Below are positions 1 to 7,634 of a stretch of DNA of 36,089 nt, piece by piece; position 1 is the first letter of the stretch, and each line of letters starts with the position of its first letter. A program made the position numbers and the translations under genes. This DNA comes from Bacillota bacterium. GTDB taxonomy: Bacteria; Bacillota; UBA4882; UBA8346. Below the pieces are notes generated by a model that saw only the letters and a list, made by a program, of their open reading frames with translations, was not told the origin of the DNA and searched no databases. The DNA is taken from assembly GCA_023436305.1 (NCBI GenBank), contig JAEZJQ010000110.1, positions 1 to 36,089 on the forward strand, written 5' to 3'.

Positions 1-307
1 TCACCTGTTCTCCCTGCATCCGGGCTTCTTTTAGAATCATCTCCGCCTGATCCCGGGCAGTCTTTTTCACTTCCTCGGCGGTTTCCTGGGCCATGACCAT
101 GGCATTCCGCAAAGTCTCTTCAATCAGTGTATATTGATTTAACTTGCCATTCAAATCATCGATTTTCTCTTTTAGATCAATATTCTCCCGGTAAAGATGT
201 TCATAATCCTGGGTGATCCGCTCCATAAAATCCTGAATTTCAGCCCGGTTATAACCCCGGAAACTCCGGTGAAACACAATCGTTTCCAAATCAACGGGGG
301 TAAACAC
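1..307 (-). CDS. divIVA: DivIVA family protein, N-terminal part (3' end outside window)
   Basis: Cell pole and septum-associated scaffold protein that binds curved membrane and recruits division or sporulation partners. I translated this from the minus strand: a GTG start at 307 is preceded by AAGGAGTG six bases upstream (314-321). The N-terminus (residues about 1-25) has the DivIVA signature, including FHRSFRGYNRAEIQDFM, where the conserved F and R of the membrane-binding crossed-loop region are present. A long heptad-rich coiled coil follows from about residue 30 and runs to the window edge. Only 102 codons are visible. It is the last gene of the ylm-type cluster, its usual place in Bacillota downstream of ylmH. 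The 187-bp gap to ylmH holds degenerate repeats. Confidence 0.92.
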   Translation of the reverse strand, partial: MFTPVDLETIVFHRSFRGYNRAEIQDFMERITQDYEHLYRENIDLKEKIDDLNGKLNQYTLIEETLRNAMVMAQETAEEVKKTARDQAEMILKEARMQGEQV

Positions 308-494
308 AACGATCACTCCTTCGCAAGTTGAGGTTTGAAGTTTGAAGGGTGAAGAGTGAAAAATCTTAATTTCACACTTTCCCTTTAATCTATCACGTTT
401 AATCATTAAATCATTAATCGGTAATCGTTAATCAGTAATTATATTTTTATCAGGTAATCTGCAATTTTCACACTTCAAACTTCACCCCACACCC
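308..494. repeat. Intergenic degenerate repeats between ylmH and divIVA
   Basis: At 328-358 there is a purine-rich run built on TTTGAAGTTTGAAGGGTGAAG. At 466-489 its pyrimidine counterpart TTTTCACACTTCAAACTTCA appears in inverted orientation, so the two could pair across the intervening 110 bp. Between them lies a second degenerate series (about 390-440) of TAATCATTAAATCATTAATCG-like units. The same CTTCAAACTTCA vocabulary recurs at 7591-7634 and 18328-18357. I see no ORF here. A role as a terminator or attenuator is possible but not shown. Confidence 0.6.
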
Positions 495-1295
495 TCATAA
501 CAGCCTTACCAGCACCACTCCCAGACGGCCTTTTTTAGAGGTGCCGGTCTGTTCTCGGAACAGAACCCGGCCACGGCCCCTGATGGAGATGGTGTCTCCG
601 GGAGTCAGTAAGCTGTCGGGGTTATTTACGGGCTTCCAGTTAACTTTGACTCGTAAGGCTTTAATCTCCCGGGCCATTTTGGTGCGGGAATCGCCGAACC
701 CCAACGCAGCAAGGGCATCAAGCCGCAAGGAGGCCACAGTGGATTTGATAATCTTCTCCCGGAGATTGGGCGGATTTAACTGTTCGGGATCAATGGGGGT
801 GACGGTGACTTTTTGACTGCCGACTTTATCCAGGTTGGACTGGATATAATCCGTCAGTTCCGGTACCAGAATCATCTGGCATTCCTGCCCGGAAACAACC
901 AGATCGCCGATTTTCCCGCGTTTGAGGCCCAACCCCAAGATAGCTCCCAAATAATCCCGGTGATTTAACTGGCTGGGAGCGCCCGGCTGAATCGCCAAAA
1001 AAGCCAATTCCGGCTCTATGGTTTGCGCGATATAGTAATCCGGGTATATGACCAACCTTCGCCGTTCCGCGTTTTGATACCCGCCGATGGCGTTAAAACG
1101 AACCCCGGTGGCCCAACTTAAAATTGCTTGCGCTTGCTGCAGTTCGGCCGGATCAAAAAAATCGGTCCAAATCGGCTTGGCGTCTTGTAAACTGCGCCCC
1201 GCAAATTCATTGATTTGGGCCGCAAATCGTTTATCATCTGGATTTTCAATATCCAAATTCATCACCTGAACTTCTGTATTCTGAATATCACACAA
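495..1295 (-). CDS. ylmH: YlmH-type S4-domain RNA-binding protein
   Basis: Cytoplasmic RNA-binding protein of the YlmH family, linked to division-cluster genes and, in Bacillus, to rescue of stalled ribosomes. The C-terminal third (about residues 185-245) is an S4 domain: LRLDALAALGFGDSRTKM followed by KALRVKVNWKPV and a GD-T-S-RGRGR motif. The N-terminal part matches the mixed alpha/beta YlmH region. Length 266 aa is normal for the family. The TTG start at 1295, with AAAGG a few bases upstream, lies 8 nt after the proC stop; an ATG at 1262 (MNLDIEN) is an alternative start. It sits between proC and divIVA and is probably cotranscribed with both. Confidence 0.9.
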   Translation of the reverse strand: MCDIQNTEVQVMNLDIENPDDKRFAAQINEFAGRSLQDAKPIWTDFFDPAELQQAQAILSWATGVRFNAIGGYQNAERRRLVIYPDYYIAQTIEPELAFLAIQPGAPSQLNHRDYLGAILGLGLKRGKIGDLVVSGQECQMILVPELTDYIQSNLDKVGSQKVTVTPIDPEQLNPPNLREKIIKSTVASLRLDALAALGFGDSRTKMAREIKALRVKVNWKPVNNPDSLLTPGDTISIRGRGRVLFREQTGTSKKGRLGVVLVRLL

Positions 1296-1303
1296 TAAAA
1301 CCT

Positions 1304-2110
1304 TTACGCATTTTGCGCCAATTCCTTGGAACGTTCCGCCGCGGCCCGAACGGCTTTCATAATCGTTCCGGCAACGGCGCCGTGTTCCAGTTCAAATAAA
1401 CCGGCGGCGGTGGTGCCGCCCGGGGAAGTCACTTCATTCTTTAATTTGGCCGGGTGTTCGTTGCCGGCTTTTAAAAGTTCCGCTGAACCGATGACGGTTT
1501 GAACAGCCATCGTGGTGGCTATATCCCTGGTTAATCCGAGCATAACCCCGGCGTCAATCAATGATTCGATGAAATAATAGACGTAAGCCGGACCGCTGCC
1601 GCTTAATCCGGTAATGGCATGCATTTGGGACTCATTGGCCGCCATGACGACTCCCACACATCCAAAAATAGCTTCCACCGTCTCCCGATCACCCGGCTGG
1701 CAGTTCCCCCCAAGACAATAAGCGGATGCTCCCCGCCCGATTCGGGCTGGGGTGTTGGGCATGACCCTGACAAACTTGGCTTTGGCCGAATGTTGTTCCA
1801 AAAAGGCCAAACAAATTCCGGCGGCAATGGAGATGATCAGATGGGTATCGTTAAGCGCCGGGCCTAACTCATTCAAAACTCCTCCCATGATTTGCGGTTT
1901 TACTGCCAGAATGATTACCCGGCATTCACCGGCCAATTCGGCGGGACTCGACAAGGAGCGTATCCCGAAACTATCCTGCAATGATTTAAGTTTTTCTTGA
2001 TCCGGTTCGACCATATAAACAGCTTCAGGCTTGACTAATCCGGCCTGAATCACACCTTTTAAAAGAGCTGAACCCATTGCCCCGCCGCCGATGATCCCCA
2101 ATTTATCCAT
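1304..2110 (-). CDS. proC: Pyrroline-5-carboxylate reductase
   Basis: Catalyses the last step of proline synthesis, reducing 1-pyrroline-5-carboxylate with NAD(P)H in the cytoplasm. The chosen ATG at 2110 gives MDKLGIIGGGAMGSAL, the N-terminal Rossmann dinucleotide-binding GxGxxG motif, and has GGGAGG seven bases upstream. A longer reading to 2149 adds 13 residues without a ribosome site. The conserved C-terminal dimer and active-site segment is present: ITGLSGSGPAYVYYFIESL at about residues 157-175, then the EVTSPGGTTAAGL motif. Length 268 aa is typical. It is inserted in the ylm cluster between sepF and ylmH, where many relatives have ylmG. Confidence 0.96.
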   Translation of the reverse strand: MDKLGIIGGGAMGSALLKGVIQAGLVKPEAVYMVEPDQEKLKSLQDSFGIRSLSSPAELAGECRVIILAVKPQIMGGVLNELGPALNDTHLIISIAAGICLAFLEQHSAKAKFVRVMPNTPARIGRGASAYCLGGNCQPGDRETVEAIFGCVGVVMAANESQMHAITGLSGSGPAYVYYFIESLIDAGVMLGLTRDIATTMAVQTVIGSAELLKAGNEHPAKLKNEVTSPGGTTAAGLFELEHGAVAGTIMKAVRAAAERSKELAQNA

Positions 2111-2188
2111 GATGCAGCCTCCCGTTAAAAATAGTTGCAAGTTATTCATTTCGTTACGAGTTAATGATCAACCGTTACGAATCGCCAA

Positions 2189-2728
2189 TTATCGTTCTTT
2201 ATCCGTTTTATAGATATCTTTATCGGTTTTATAGTATGTTGGGAAATTGGTGCTGTTCAGGCCGCGTTCCCTTTCCTTTTCCTTCAATTCGGGCTTCGGC
2301 GGGGTGGCCACTTCGATGTGGGATGGAGTAAACAGAAAAATGGAACCACTGACCCTCTGCATGGTCCCTTCCAGGGCATAAATCGCTCCCCCGATGAAAT
2401 CAGCAATCCGGCGGGCGATAGTCCGATCAGTCTCCTCCAAATTTAAAATCACCGCCCGCTTATTCTTTAAATGATCTACGATCCCCTGGACTTCCTCAAA
2501 TTCGGTCGGTTCGATGATAATCATTTTCAAGGTTTTATTCGAGTTGGCCAGGCTATAAAGCTTGCCGCGTTCTTTGGTGTCCTTGGAGTAATACTCGCTT
2601 TGCGCGGCCATTTCATCATCTTCCACGATCTCCGCCTCAAACCCGAACATATTTAAGAACTTTTCGAATAATCCCCGATTGGCCGTACTGGTCCTTGGAA
2701 CTTCCTCTTCATTCTCCCATTTACCCAA
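2189..2728 (-). CDS. sepF: Cell division protein SepF
   Basis: SepF is a cytoplasmic FtsZ-associated protein that anchors and aligns Z-ring filaments at the membrane. The central SepF domain (about residues 65-140) contains the recognisable pattern KMIIIEPTEFEEVQGIVDHL, then RAVILNLEETDRTIARRIADF and GAIYALEGTMQRVSGSIFLF. The N-terminus (GLFEKFLNMFGF) is amphipathic, as in the membrane-binding helix of the family. The start is TTG at 2728, with GAGGTGAG about six bases upstream. The C-terminal tail (about residues 148-179) is charged and carries a short duplication, YKTDKD-IYKTDKE. It lies downstream of yggS in the standard ylmE-ylmF order. Confidence 0.95.
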   Translation of the reverse strand: MGKWENEEEVPRTSTANRGLFEKFLNMFGFEAEIVEDDEMAAQSEYYSKDTKERGKLYSLANSNKTLKMIIIEPTEFEEVQGIVDHLKNKRAVILNLEETDRTIARRIADFIGGAIYALEGTMQRVSGSIFLFTPSHIEVATPPKPELKEKERERGLNSTNFPTYYKTDKDIYKTDKER

Positions 2729-2953
2729 TTCAACTCACCTCACGAATCTGGCGTAGGGCATTAACCCGTTTCGACACGCACCCTATTGGCGTATCGCGAA
2801 TAATTTACGTGATGACTTATAATATCCAGGTTCGGTTATTATCACGAATTTTAAACCAAAATTAATATCCATGCGGTTTAATAATTTGTTTAAACTGTTT
2901 TAAATCCATATTCTTTTTAAATCGATTCATCATGGTCAATTCTGTTAATCCTA

Positions 2954-3646
2954 TCAATCCTGGCCGGTAAAGAGCGCCGTTCCGATCCGGAGCAGATTGG
3001 CACCTTCCTCTACGGCTTGGGGGTAATCCCCGCTCATTCCCATGGATAAATAACGCCATTCAGCGCTTGAATTTACGGATGAACGGCGGGTCACCTCTTC
3101 AAAAAGCTGGCGTAAACCGCGAAAAATTGCGCGGGCTTCATCCGGTCCAGCCTCGAAGGGCGCCATAGTCATCAGACCAACCGGCAATAAATTGGGAAAA
3201 CCGTTGATCCGGTCCAATAGTCCGAAAAGCTCATCAGCAAAAATACCATGCTTTGACTCTTCCTTGGAAACATTCACCTGAACCAGGAATTTAATCTGCC
3301 GGTCCAACTTATCCGCTTGTTTGGCCAATTCCAGAACCAATTCCTCACGGTCCACCGAGTGGATAAAATCAAATACTTCCAGTGCCTTTTTGACTTTGTT
3401 GGTTTGTAAGGTGCCTATCAGGTGCTTGGTGACTTCCCTTTCCAGCATTGGAAATTTGTGCATGCCATCCTGCACCTTGTTTTCAGCAACATCTGTAATT
3501 CCGTGGTGAAGCGCCTCATTGATTCGATCCACTGTAACATATTTGGTAACGGCTATCAACGTGATATCCGCCGGATCGCGATTGGTCTTTAAAGCGCTTT
3601 CCCGGATTCGTGCTTGAATTGCCTGTAAATTTTCATGAATACTCAT
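2954..3646 (-). CDS. yggS: YggS/YlmE family pyridoxal-phosphate homeostasis protein
   Basis: A PLP-binding TIM-barrel protein without known catalysis that helps keep vitamin B6 and amino-acid pools balanced. The PLP-binding lysine lies in LIAVTKYVTVDRINEALHHG (about residues 30-49). The C-terminal phosphate-binding signature LSMGMSGDYPQAVEEGAN and LLRIGTALF is intact. Length 230 aa is normal. The ATG at 3646 overlaps the stop of the upstream PhoH gene by 4 nt (ATGA), a sign of translational coupling. In B. subtilis the orthologue ylmE also directly precedes sepF (ylmF). Confidence 0.95.
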   Translation of the reverse strand: MSIHENLQAIQARIRESALKTNRDPADITLIAVTKYVTVDRINEALHHGITDVAENKVQDGMHKFPMLEREVTKHLIGTLQTNKVKKALEVFDFIHSVDREELVLELAKQADKLDRQIKFLVQVNVSKEESKHGIFADELFGLLDRINGFPNLLPVGLMTMAPFEAGPDEARAIFRGLRQLFEEVTRRSSVNSSAEWRYLSMGMSGDYPQAVEEGANLLRIGTALFTGQD

Positions 3647-4962
3647 CGCTCTAATAATCGTGAACCTAATTCAGCCAAGTCGGAACGCTCGCCTTTCACT
3701 AAGGTGATATGCCCGGCCAGCCGTTCCTTCTTGAATCGTTCCACCACAAAGGTTAAACCATTTGAGTTGGAGTCCAGATAGGGATGGTCGATCTGATAAG
3801 GATCTCCGGTTAATACGATTTTGGTTCCCTCACCCACCCGGGTAATGGCGGTGCGAATTTCATGGGGTGAAAGATTCTGGGCTTCGTCGATTAATAAAAA
3901 CTGGCTGGGGATACTCCGTCCCCTGATATAGGTCAACGCCTCCAATTCCAAAACATTTAGATCTTGCATGCTGTTTACCAATTGGTCGATTTTCTCGTTC
4001 CGGTCCCGGTTGCTAAACAGAAACTCCAGATTATCATAGATGGGTTGCATCCATGGGCGCAGTTTTTCGTCAATATTCCCCGGCAAATAACCCAAATCGT
4101 TTCCCAGAGGGATTACCGGCCGTGAAACTGACAAACGGCGGTACTTTGATTCCTCTACTACTTTTTGAAGCCCGGCGGCCAGGGCCAATAATGTTTTACC
4201 GGTTCCCGCCCTCCCGATAAGGGTCACCAGACGGATCTCTTCATCCAGGAGCAGTTCTAAGGCAAAACGTTGTTCTTTATTTCGCGGTTTCAATCCAAAC
4301 GGATCCTGATTGGAATACCGCATTGGAATCAGCCTTCCACCGGAAACGTGTCTGGCCAAAGCCGACTTGGAAGAACCGAAGGAATCTTCCATGATGATCA
4401 TTTGATTGGGATAGAGTTCCATGTCTTTAATGACGGCCTCACCACTTGCATAAAAACGATCAATCACATCCGGTTCGACTTTTATGGTCCGGGTACCGGT
4501 ATATACTTCCTCGATCTCAATCTTATCGGTTTCATAATCTTCGGCTGCGATTCCCAAAGCATCGGCCTTGACCCGCATATTAATATCCTTGGTGACCAGC
4601 ACCACCGGCAAATTGTCGTTCAGTTTCAAGGCCAGCGCTACCGCAATAATCCGGTTATCAATCTTATTCCGATCCAAAGTGGGGGGTAGCTTATCAATCT
4701 CCTGATGGTTCAACTCCACCCGTAACATACCGCGGGATTCTCCCAAACTTACTCCGGAATCAAGATGGCCCACCGCCCGCAACCGGTCTAAAAAGGCGGA
4801 TACCCATCGGGCATTACGGCCTACTTCATCCTGCCGTTTTTTATGCCCGTCAATTTCTTCAATAACCGCTATCGGAATGATAATATCATTATCCTGAAAA
4901 GCATTTAAGGCCTGAGGGTCATGAACCAAGACACTGGTGTCAAGCACAAAGATTTTCTTCAA
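3643..4962 (-). CDS. ylaK: PIN domain plus PhoH-like ATPase (YlaK type)
   Basis: Fusion of an N-terminal PIN nuclease-like domain (about 1-140; FVLDTSVLVHDP with the acidic metal-binding Asp, later VLVTKDINMRVKA) and a C-terminal PhoH ATPase (about 230-439). The ATPase has Walker A GRAGTGKTLLALAAG and Walker B FLLIDEAQNLSP, then the LTGDPYQID motif. The family is thought to be an RNA helicase-nuclease acting on RNA ends or in toxin-like modules; the true substrate is not known. 439 aa matches the B. subtilis YlaK class. The start is TTG at 4962 with AGGGGG about 11 nt upstream, overlapping the previous stop. It is embedded in the division cluster and coupled to yggS. Confidence 0.92.
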   Translation of the reverse strand: MKKIFVLDTSVLVHDPQALNAFQDNDIIIPIAVIEEIDGHKKRQDEVGRNARWVSAFLDRLRAVGHLDSGVSLGESRGMLRVELNHQEIDKLPPTLDRNKIDNRIIAVALALKLNDNLPVVLVTKDINMRVKADALGIAAEDYETDKIEIEEVYTGTRTIKVEPDVIDRFYASGEAVIKDMELYPNQMIIMEDSFGSSKSALARHVSGGRLIPMRYSNQDPFGLKPRNKEQRFALELLLDEEIRLVTLIGRAGTGKTLLALAAGLQKVVEESKYRRLSVSRPVIPLGNDLGYLPGNIDEKLRPWMQPIYDNLEFLFSNRDRNEKIDQLVNSMQDLNVLELEALTYIRGRSIPSQFLLIDEAQNLSPHEIRTAITRVGEGTKIVLTGDPYQIDHPYLDSNSNGLTFVVERFKKERLAGHITLVKGERSDLAELGSRLLER

Positions 4963-4977
4963 GTAGATACAGGCCCC

Positions 4978-6171
4978 CTATCGTGATATTATGGTCGCCC
5001 CAAATTCCAACCCTTCAATAATGGCATTGTGATCGTCGGTCTCCACGATCCGCACATTTTTTAATTCAAAGCCATCTCCTTTCAGCACTTTGACTTGAGT
5101 CAGATAATCTTTTATGACAATAGCCCGCCGCGGAATCATAATTCCACTGGTCTTACGATAAATTACAAATATTTTGGAACGCCGGTTGGGTAAATAAGCA
5201 AACGGTAAACTTATGTCCTCCAAGGCCAATATGGCTTTGTTCCCGGAAAATTGATTGATTTCCAACACTTTCAACGGCCGCAAACTATTGCCGATAGTCA
5301 TCCACCAATCCGTTCCCGGCTCCGGCAATCCCGTTTTACTTACATCCGCGATTATCATGATGACTTGCCGAAAAGGATTAATTATTTTACCGATTACTTC
5401 GCCATTTTGAACCTTATTGCCCGGTTTTTTTAATTTAAAATCGCGGTTGATATCCTCTTCATTGATAGCCCCAAAGCTCCCGGGATTCCATTCTTCCTCC
5501 CACCCATCATATTCATAGAATAAATAACCGGGCTCAGTGGCCATGATTAAAGATTGTTGCTCTAACTGATCGTGAATTTTATGCCGCAGTTCCACCAGTT
5601 TGGTATGGTTTTCTTTTTGAAGCTCCGTTATTCTTGCCTTCTCTCTCCTCAGGGACTCCAAAACAGCAGTGGCGTTTTTTGATTTTCGGGAGGCTCGTTT
5701 GGATTGCTGCGTTAGTTCTTTGATCTCGGATTTAATCCGTCCCAGATCCATCCGGAAAGCTTGTTCATCCCGAATTAGGGACTCCAATTCCATTCGGGAC
5801 TGGAGATTGAGTTCGGATGTGTTTACCGATTGCATTTCGGCGTTTATATAAGATAATAACTCTCCCCGCGGCACTCTGGTTCCTGAATCGACTTCAATAA
5901 CCAACTCCCCGTCCAACGGGGCTCTTAATAAGGTTTCTTCCCGTAAAAATAAAGCTTCGGCCCAGTATCCTTTTTCAATCCGGCCCCATTTCGCAACCAC
6001 CGTTTTGGTATTTATGTCGCGAAGCAGAAAGATACTTACCTCAATCAATACAATGACCAGTAAAATCGTGCCGAATATTCGAATGATTCTTTTAAATTCC
6101 ACGGTCGGCTGGCTCGTTGTCCCATAACCTCCATTAATCGTGTCTGGTATATGGTATGAAGGGGATTTCAT
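4978..6171 (-). CDS. HlyD-like membrane-fusion (adaptor) protein
   Basis: 397-aa single-pass membrane protein. A cytoplasmic N-terminal tail of about 28 residues precedes one membrane helix (about 31-50, IFGTILLVIVLIEVSIFLL). A split biotinyl/lipoyl-like beta region follows (LLRAPLDGELVIEVDSGTRVP), then a coiled coil (about 120-205) and a beta-barrel. This is the HlyD/periplasmic-adaptor layout. No partner ABC transporter lies beside it, so a role as an export adaptor is not supported by context. In other anaerobic Bacillota a HlyD-like gene also sits near sepF, so a part in cell-envelope or division physiology is my inference. The ATG start at 6171 has only a weak GGAG site. Confidence 0.8.
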   Translation of the reverse strand: MKSPSYHIPDTINGGYGTTSQPTVEFKRIIRIFGTILLVIVLIEVSIFLLRDINTKTVVAKWGRIEKGYWAEALFLREETLLRAPLDGELVIEVDSGTRVPRGELLSYINAEMQSVNTSELNLQSRMELESLIRDEQAFRMDLGRIKSEIKELTQQSKRASRKSKNATAVLESLRREKARITELQKENHTKLVELRHKIHDQLEQQSLIMATEPGYLFYEYDGWEEEWNPGSFGAINEEDINRDFKLKKPGNKVQNGEVIGKIINPFRQVIMIIADVSKTGLPEPGTDWWMTIGNSLRPLKVLEINQFSGNKAILALEDISLPFAYLPNRRSKIFVIYRKTSGIMIPRRAIVIKDYLTQVKVLKGDGFELKNVRIVETDDHNAIIEGLEFGATIISR

Positions 6172-6197
6172 TTGCCCGACGGTATCTCCGGGTAGGG

Positions 6198-6989
6198 CTA
6201 CTTTGAAATTTTTTTATCCCGTAAAGAAATGATGCCCATCATTCGACCGGTGGTTTGATTCCCAGCCCGGTAAGAATAAAAATCATCTCGTAAACAACTG
6301 GTGCATAATCCGGAACCAATGATTTGTTCCCCGGGAACACCTAAAAGCCGAAGCAGCCTGCGGTTGAATTCGCTTAAATCCACCCGGTGGTTCGCACTGT
6401 TCGAAGAAACCGTTTCCGGGAAGACGGCGGAAAATTGTTGAGCCACATCTTCCGCCACCGTAAAACATTCGGTTCCGATGGCCGGCCCGATAGCCACCCA
6501 GCATTGGGCGGGATCAGTATGAAACACGGCCACCATCTCTTCTAATGTTTTCGCGGCAATCCCTTTCAGGGTGCCGCGCCAGCCGGCATGAGCCAAACCA
6601 ATGGCTGACGTAACCGGATCATAGATAAACACCGGAAGGCAATCCGCCGTGAATATTGCTAGAATAACGCCGGATTCCCGGGTGATGAAAGCGTCGGTAT
6701 CGGGTAATGCGGTGGCCAAGTTCCTGGCCCCGGCGCCCGCTGATTGCCGGGTGATTGTCCGCACATTCACGCTATGGGTCTGAACCCCGGCCACCAGGTT
6801 ATTTAAAGGTAAATCCAGCGCCTCAAGGAATGCCTGGCGCCGTTGTATAACATTTTCTGGATCATCTCCGGTATGCAGTGCCATATTCCCGTCCGTTTTT
6901 GCTGAAAAGGCCTGAATGACGCCGGAATCATTGAATTCACGACAGCGGTAAAACACTTGATCGCCTTTGGTTTCCCTGTACCAACTCAT
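6198..6989 (-). CDS. pgeF: Peptidoglycan editing factor PgeF (laccase-domain protein, YlmD/YfiH)
   Basis: Cytoplasmic multicopper-oxidase-fold protein; the E. coli orthologue removes wrongly incorporated L-serine from UDP-MurNAc precursors, and homologues have purine-nucleoside activity. The active-site zinc ligands are visible in three motifs: the His of GVQTHSVNVRTI (about residue 72), the Cys of IFTADCLPVFIYDP, and the His of GLAHAGWRGTLKGI. The C-terminal CTSCLRDDFYSYRAG is also typical. 263 aa is the usual size. The ATG at 6989 lies 4 nt past the nrdG stop, so it is read from the nrd operon transcript at least in part. It is the ylmD position of the ylm cluster. Confidence 0.94.
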   Translation of the reverse strand: MSWYRETKGDQVFYRCREFNDSGVIQAFSAKTDGNMALHTGDDPENVIQRRQAFLEALDLPLNNLVAGVQTHSVNVRTITRQSAGAGARNLATALPDTDAFITRESGVILAIFTADCLPVFIYDPVTSAIGLAHAGWRGTLKGIAAKTLEEMVAVFHTDPAQCWVAIGPAIGTECFTVAEDVAQQFSAVFPETVSSNSANHRVDLSEFNRRLLRLLGVPGEQIIGSGLCTSCLRDDFYSYRAGNQTTGRMMGIISLRDKKISK

Positions 6990-6993
6990 GGAA

Positions 6994-7554
6994 TCATATC
7001 CCCGGCAGTGACCACTCTATTACCAACCCCGTCTCTAAACTGGCTTGCGCATCAACGATCCGCTGATTGCTTGATCCTTTAAAAACCAAGTTACCGTCAT
7101 GTAAATTTTCCACAAAAGGACCGTCAATCAATACATCGGCAATATCTAGCAACTCTTTAAATTGACGGTCTGGCGAATTAAGCAGATTTTCCCAAACAAA
7201 CCCAGTATATATCCAAAGAGTTAGCCCCATTGTCTTGATGATTCTCCCGAGCGCCGCCGCCGGACCCGCTTGCAGAAACGGCTCGCCGCCGCTAAAAGTC
7301 ACTCCGGCCAATAATGGGTTCAATTTCAGCTGGGGGATTAAATCCGAAACAACAACCTCCACCCCGCCCTTTACGTCCCAAGTCTCCGGATTATGGCAAC
7401 CGGAGCATTCATGACAGCAACCTTGGAAAAACACCACCGTCCGAATCCCCGGCCCATCCACCACGCTCTCATTCACCACCCCGGAAATCCTCACGGTGGC
7501 TAACATGTCACTATTTTCAAATACAACCACTTTATTTTCCACTTTAGCTCTCAT
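6994..7554 (-). CDS. nrdG: Anaerobic ribonucleotide reductase activating protein
   Basis: Radical SAM enzyme that makes the glycyl radical on NrdD. The [4Fe-4S] cluster motif CxxxCxxC is seen in QGCCHECSGCHNPETWD, preceded by the VDGPGIRTVVF motif and followed by the SAM-contacting VTFSGGEPFLQ. The 186-aa reading from ATG 7554 has about 16 extra residues before the family-like start. An internal ATG at 7506 (MLATVRISGVV) fits homologues better, but neither start has a strong ribosome site, so the start is uncertain. It lies downstream of nrdD across a short repeat-containing gap. Confidence 0.92.
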   Translation of the reverse strand: MRAKVENKVVVFENSDMLATVRISGVVNESVVDGPGIRTVVFFQGCCHECSGCHNPETWDVKGGVEVVVSDLIPQLKLNPLLAGVTFSGGEPFLQAGPAAALGRIIKTMGLTLWIYTGFVWENLLNSPDRQFKELLDIADVLIDGPFVENLHDGNLVFKGSSNQRIVDAQASLETGLVIEWSLPGI

Positions 7555-7590
7555 TAATTAATAATTAAGGAAGTTCGAACACGCTTGATA

Positions 7591-7634
7591 TTTCACACTT
7601 CCAACTTCACACTTCTCACTTCAAGCTTCAAACT
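7591..7634. repeat. Short degenerate CTTCAAACTTCA tract between nrdD and nrdG
   Basis: Pyrimidine-rich run of overlapping CACTTC, AACTTCA and CAAGCTTCA units directly after the nrdD stop codon. It resembles the tracts at 466-489 and 18328-18357. I see no hairpin with a T-run, so a terminator is not supported. Confidence 0.55.

Noticed and set aside
4270..4689. 139-codon plus-strand frame inside the PhoH gene
   Set aside because: Fully antisense to a well-supported gene with intact motifs; a shadow frame.
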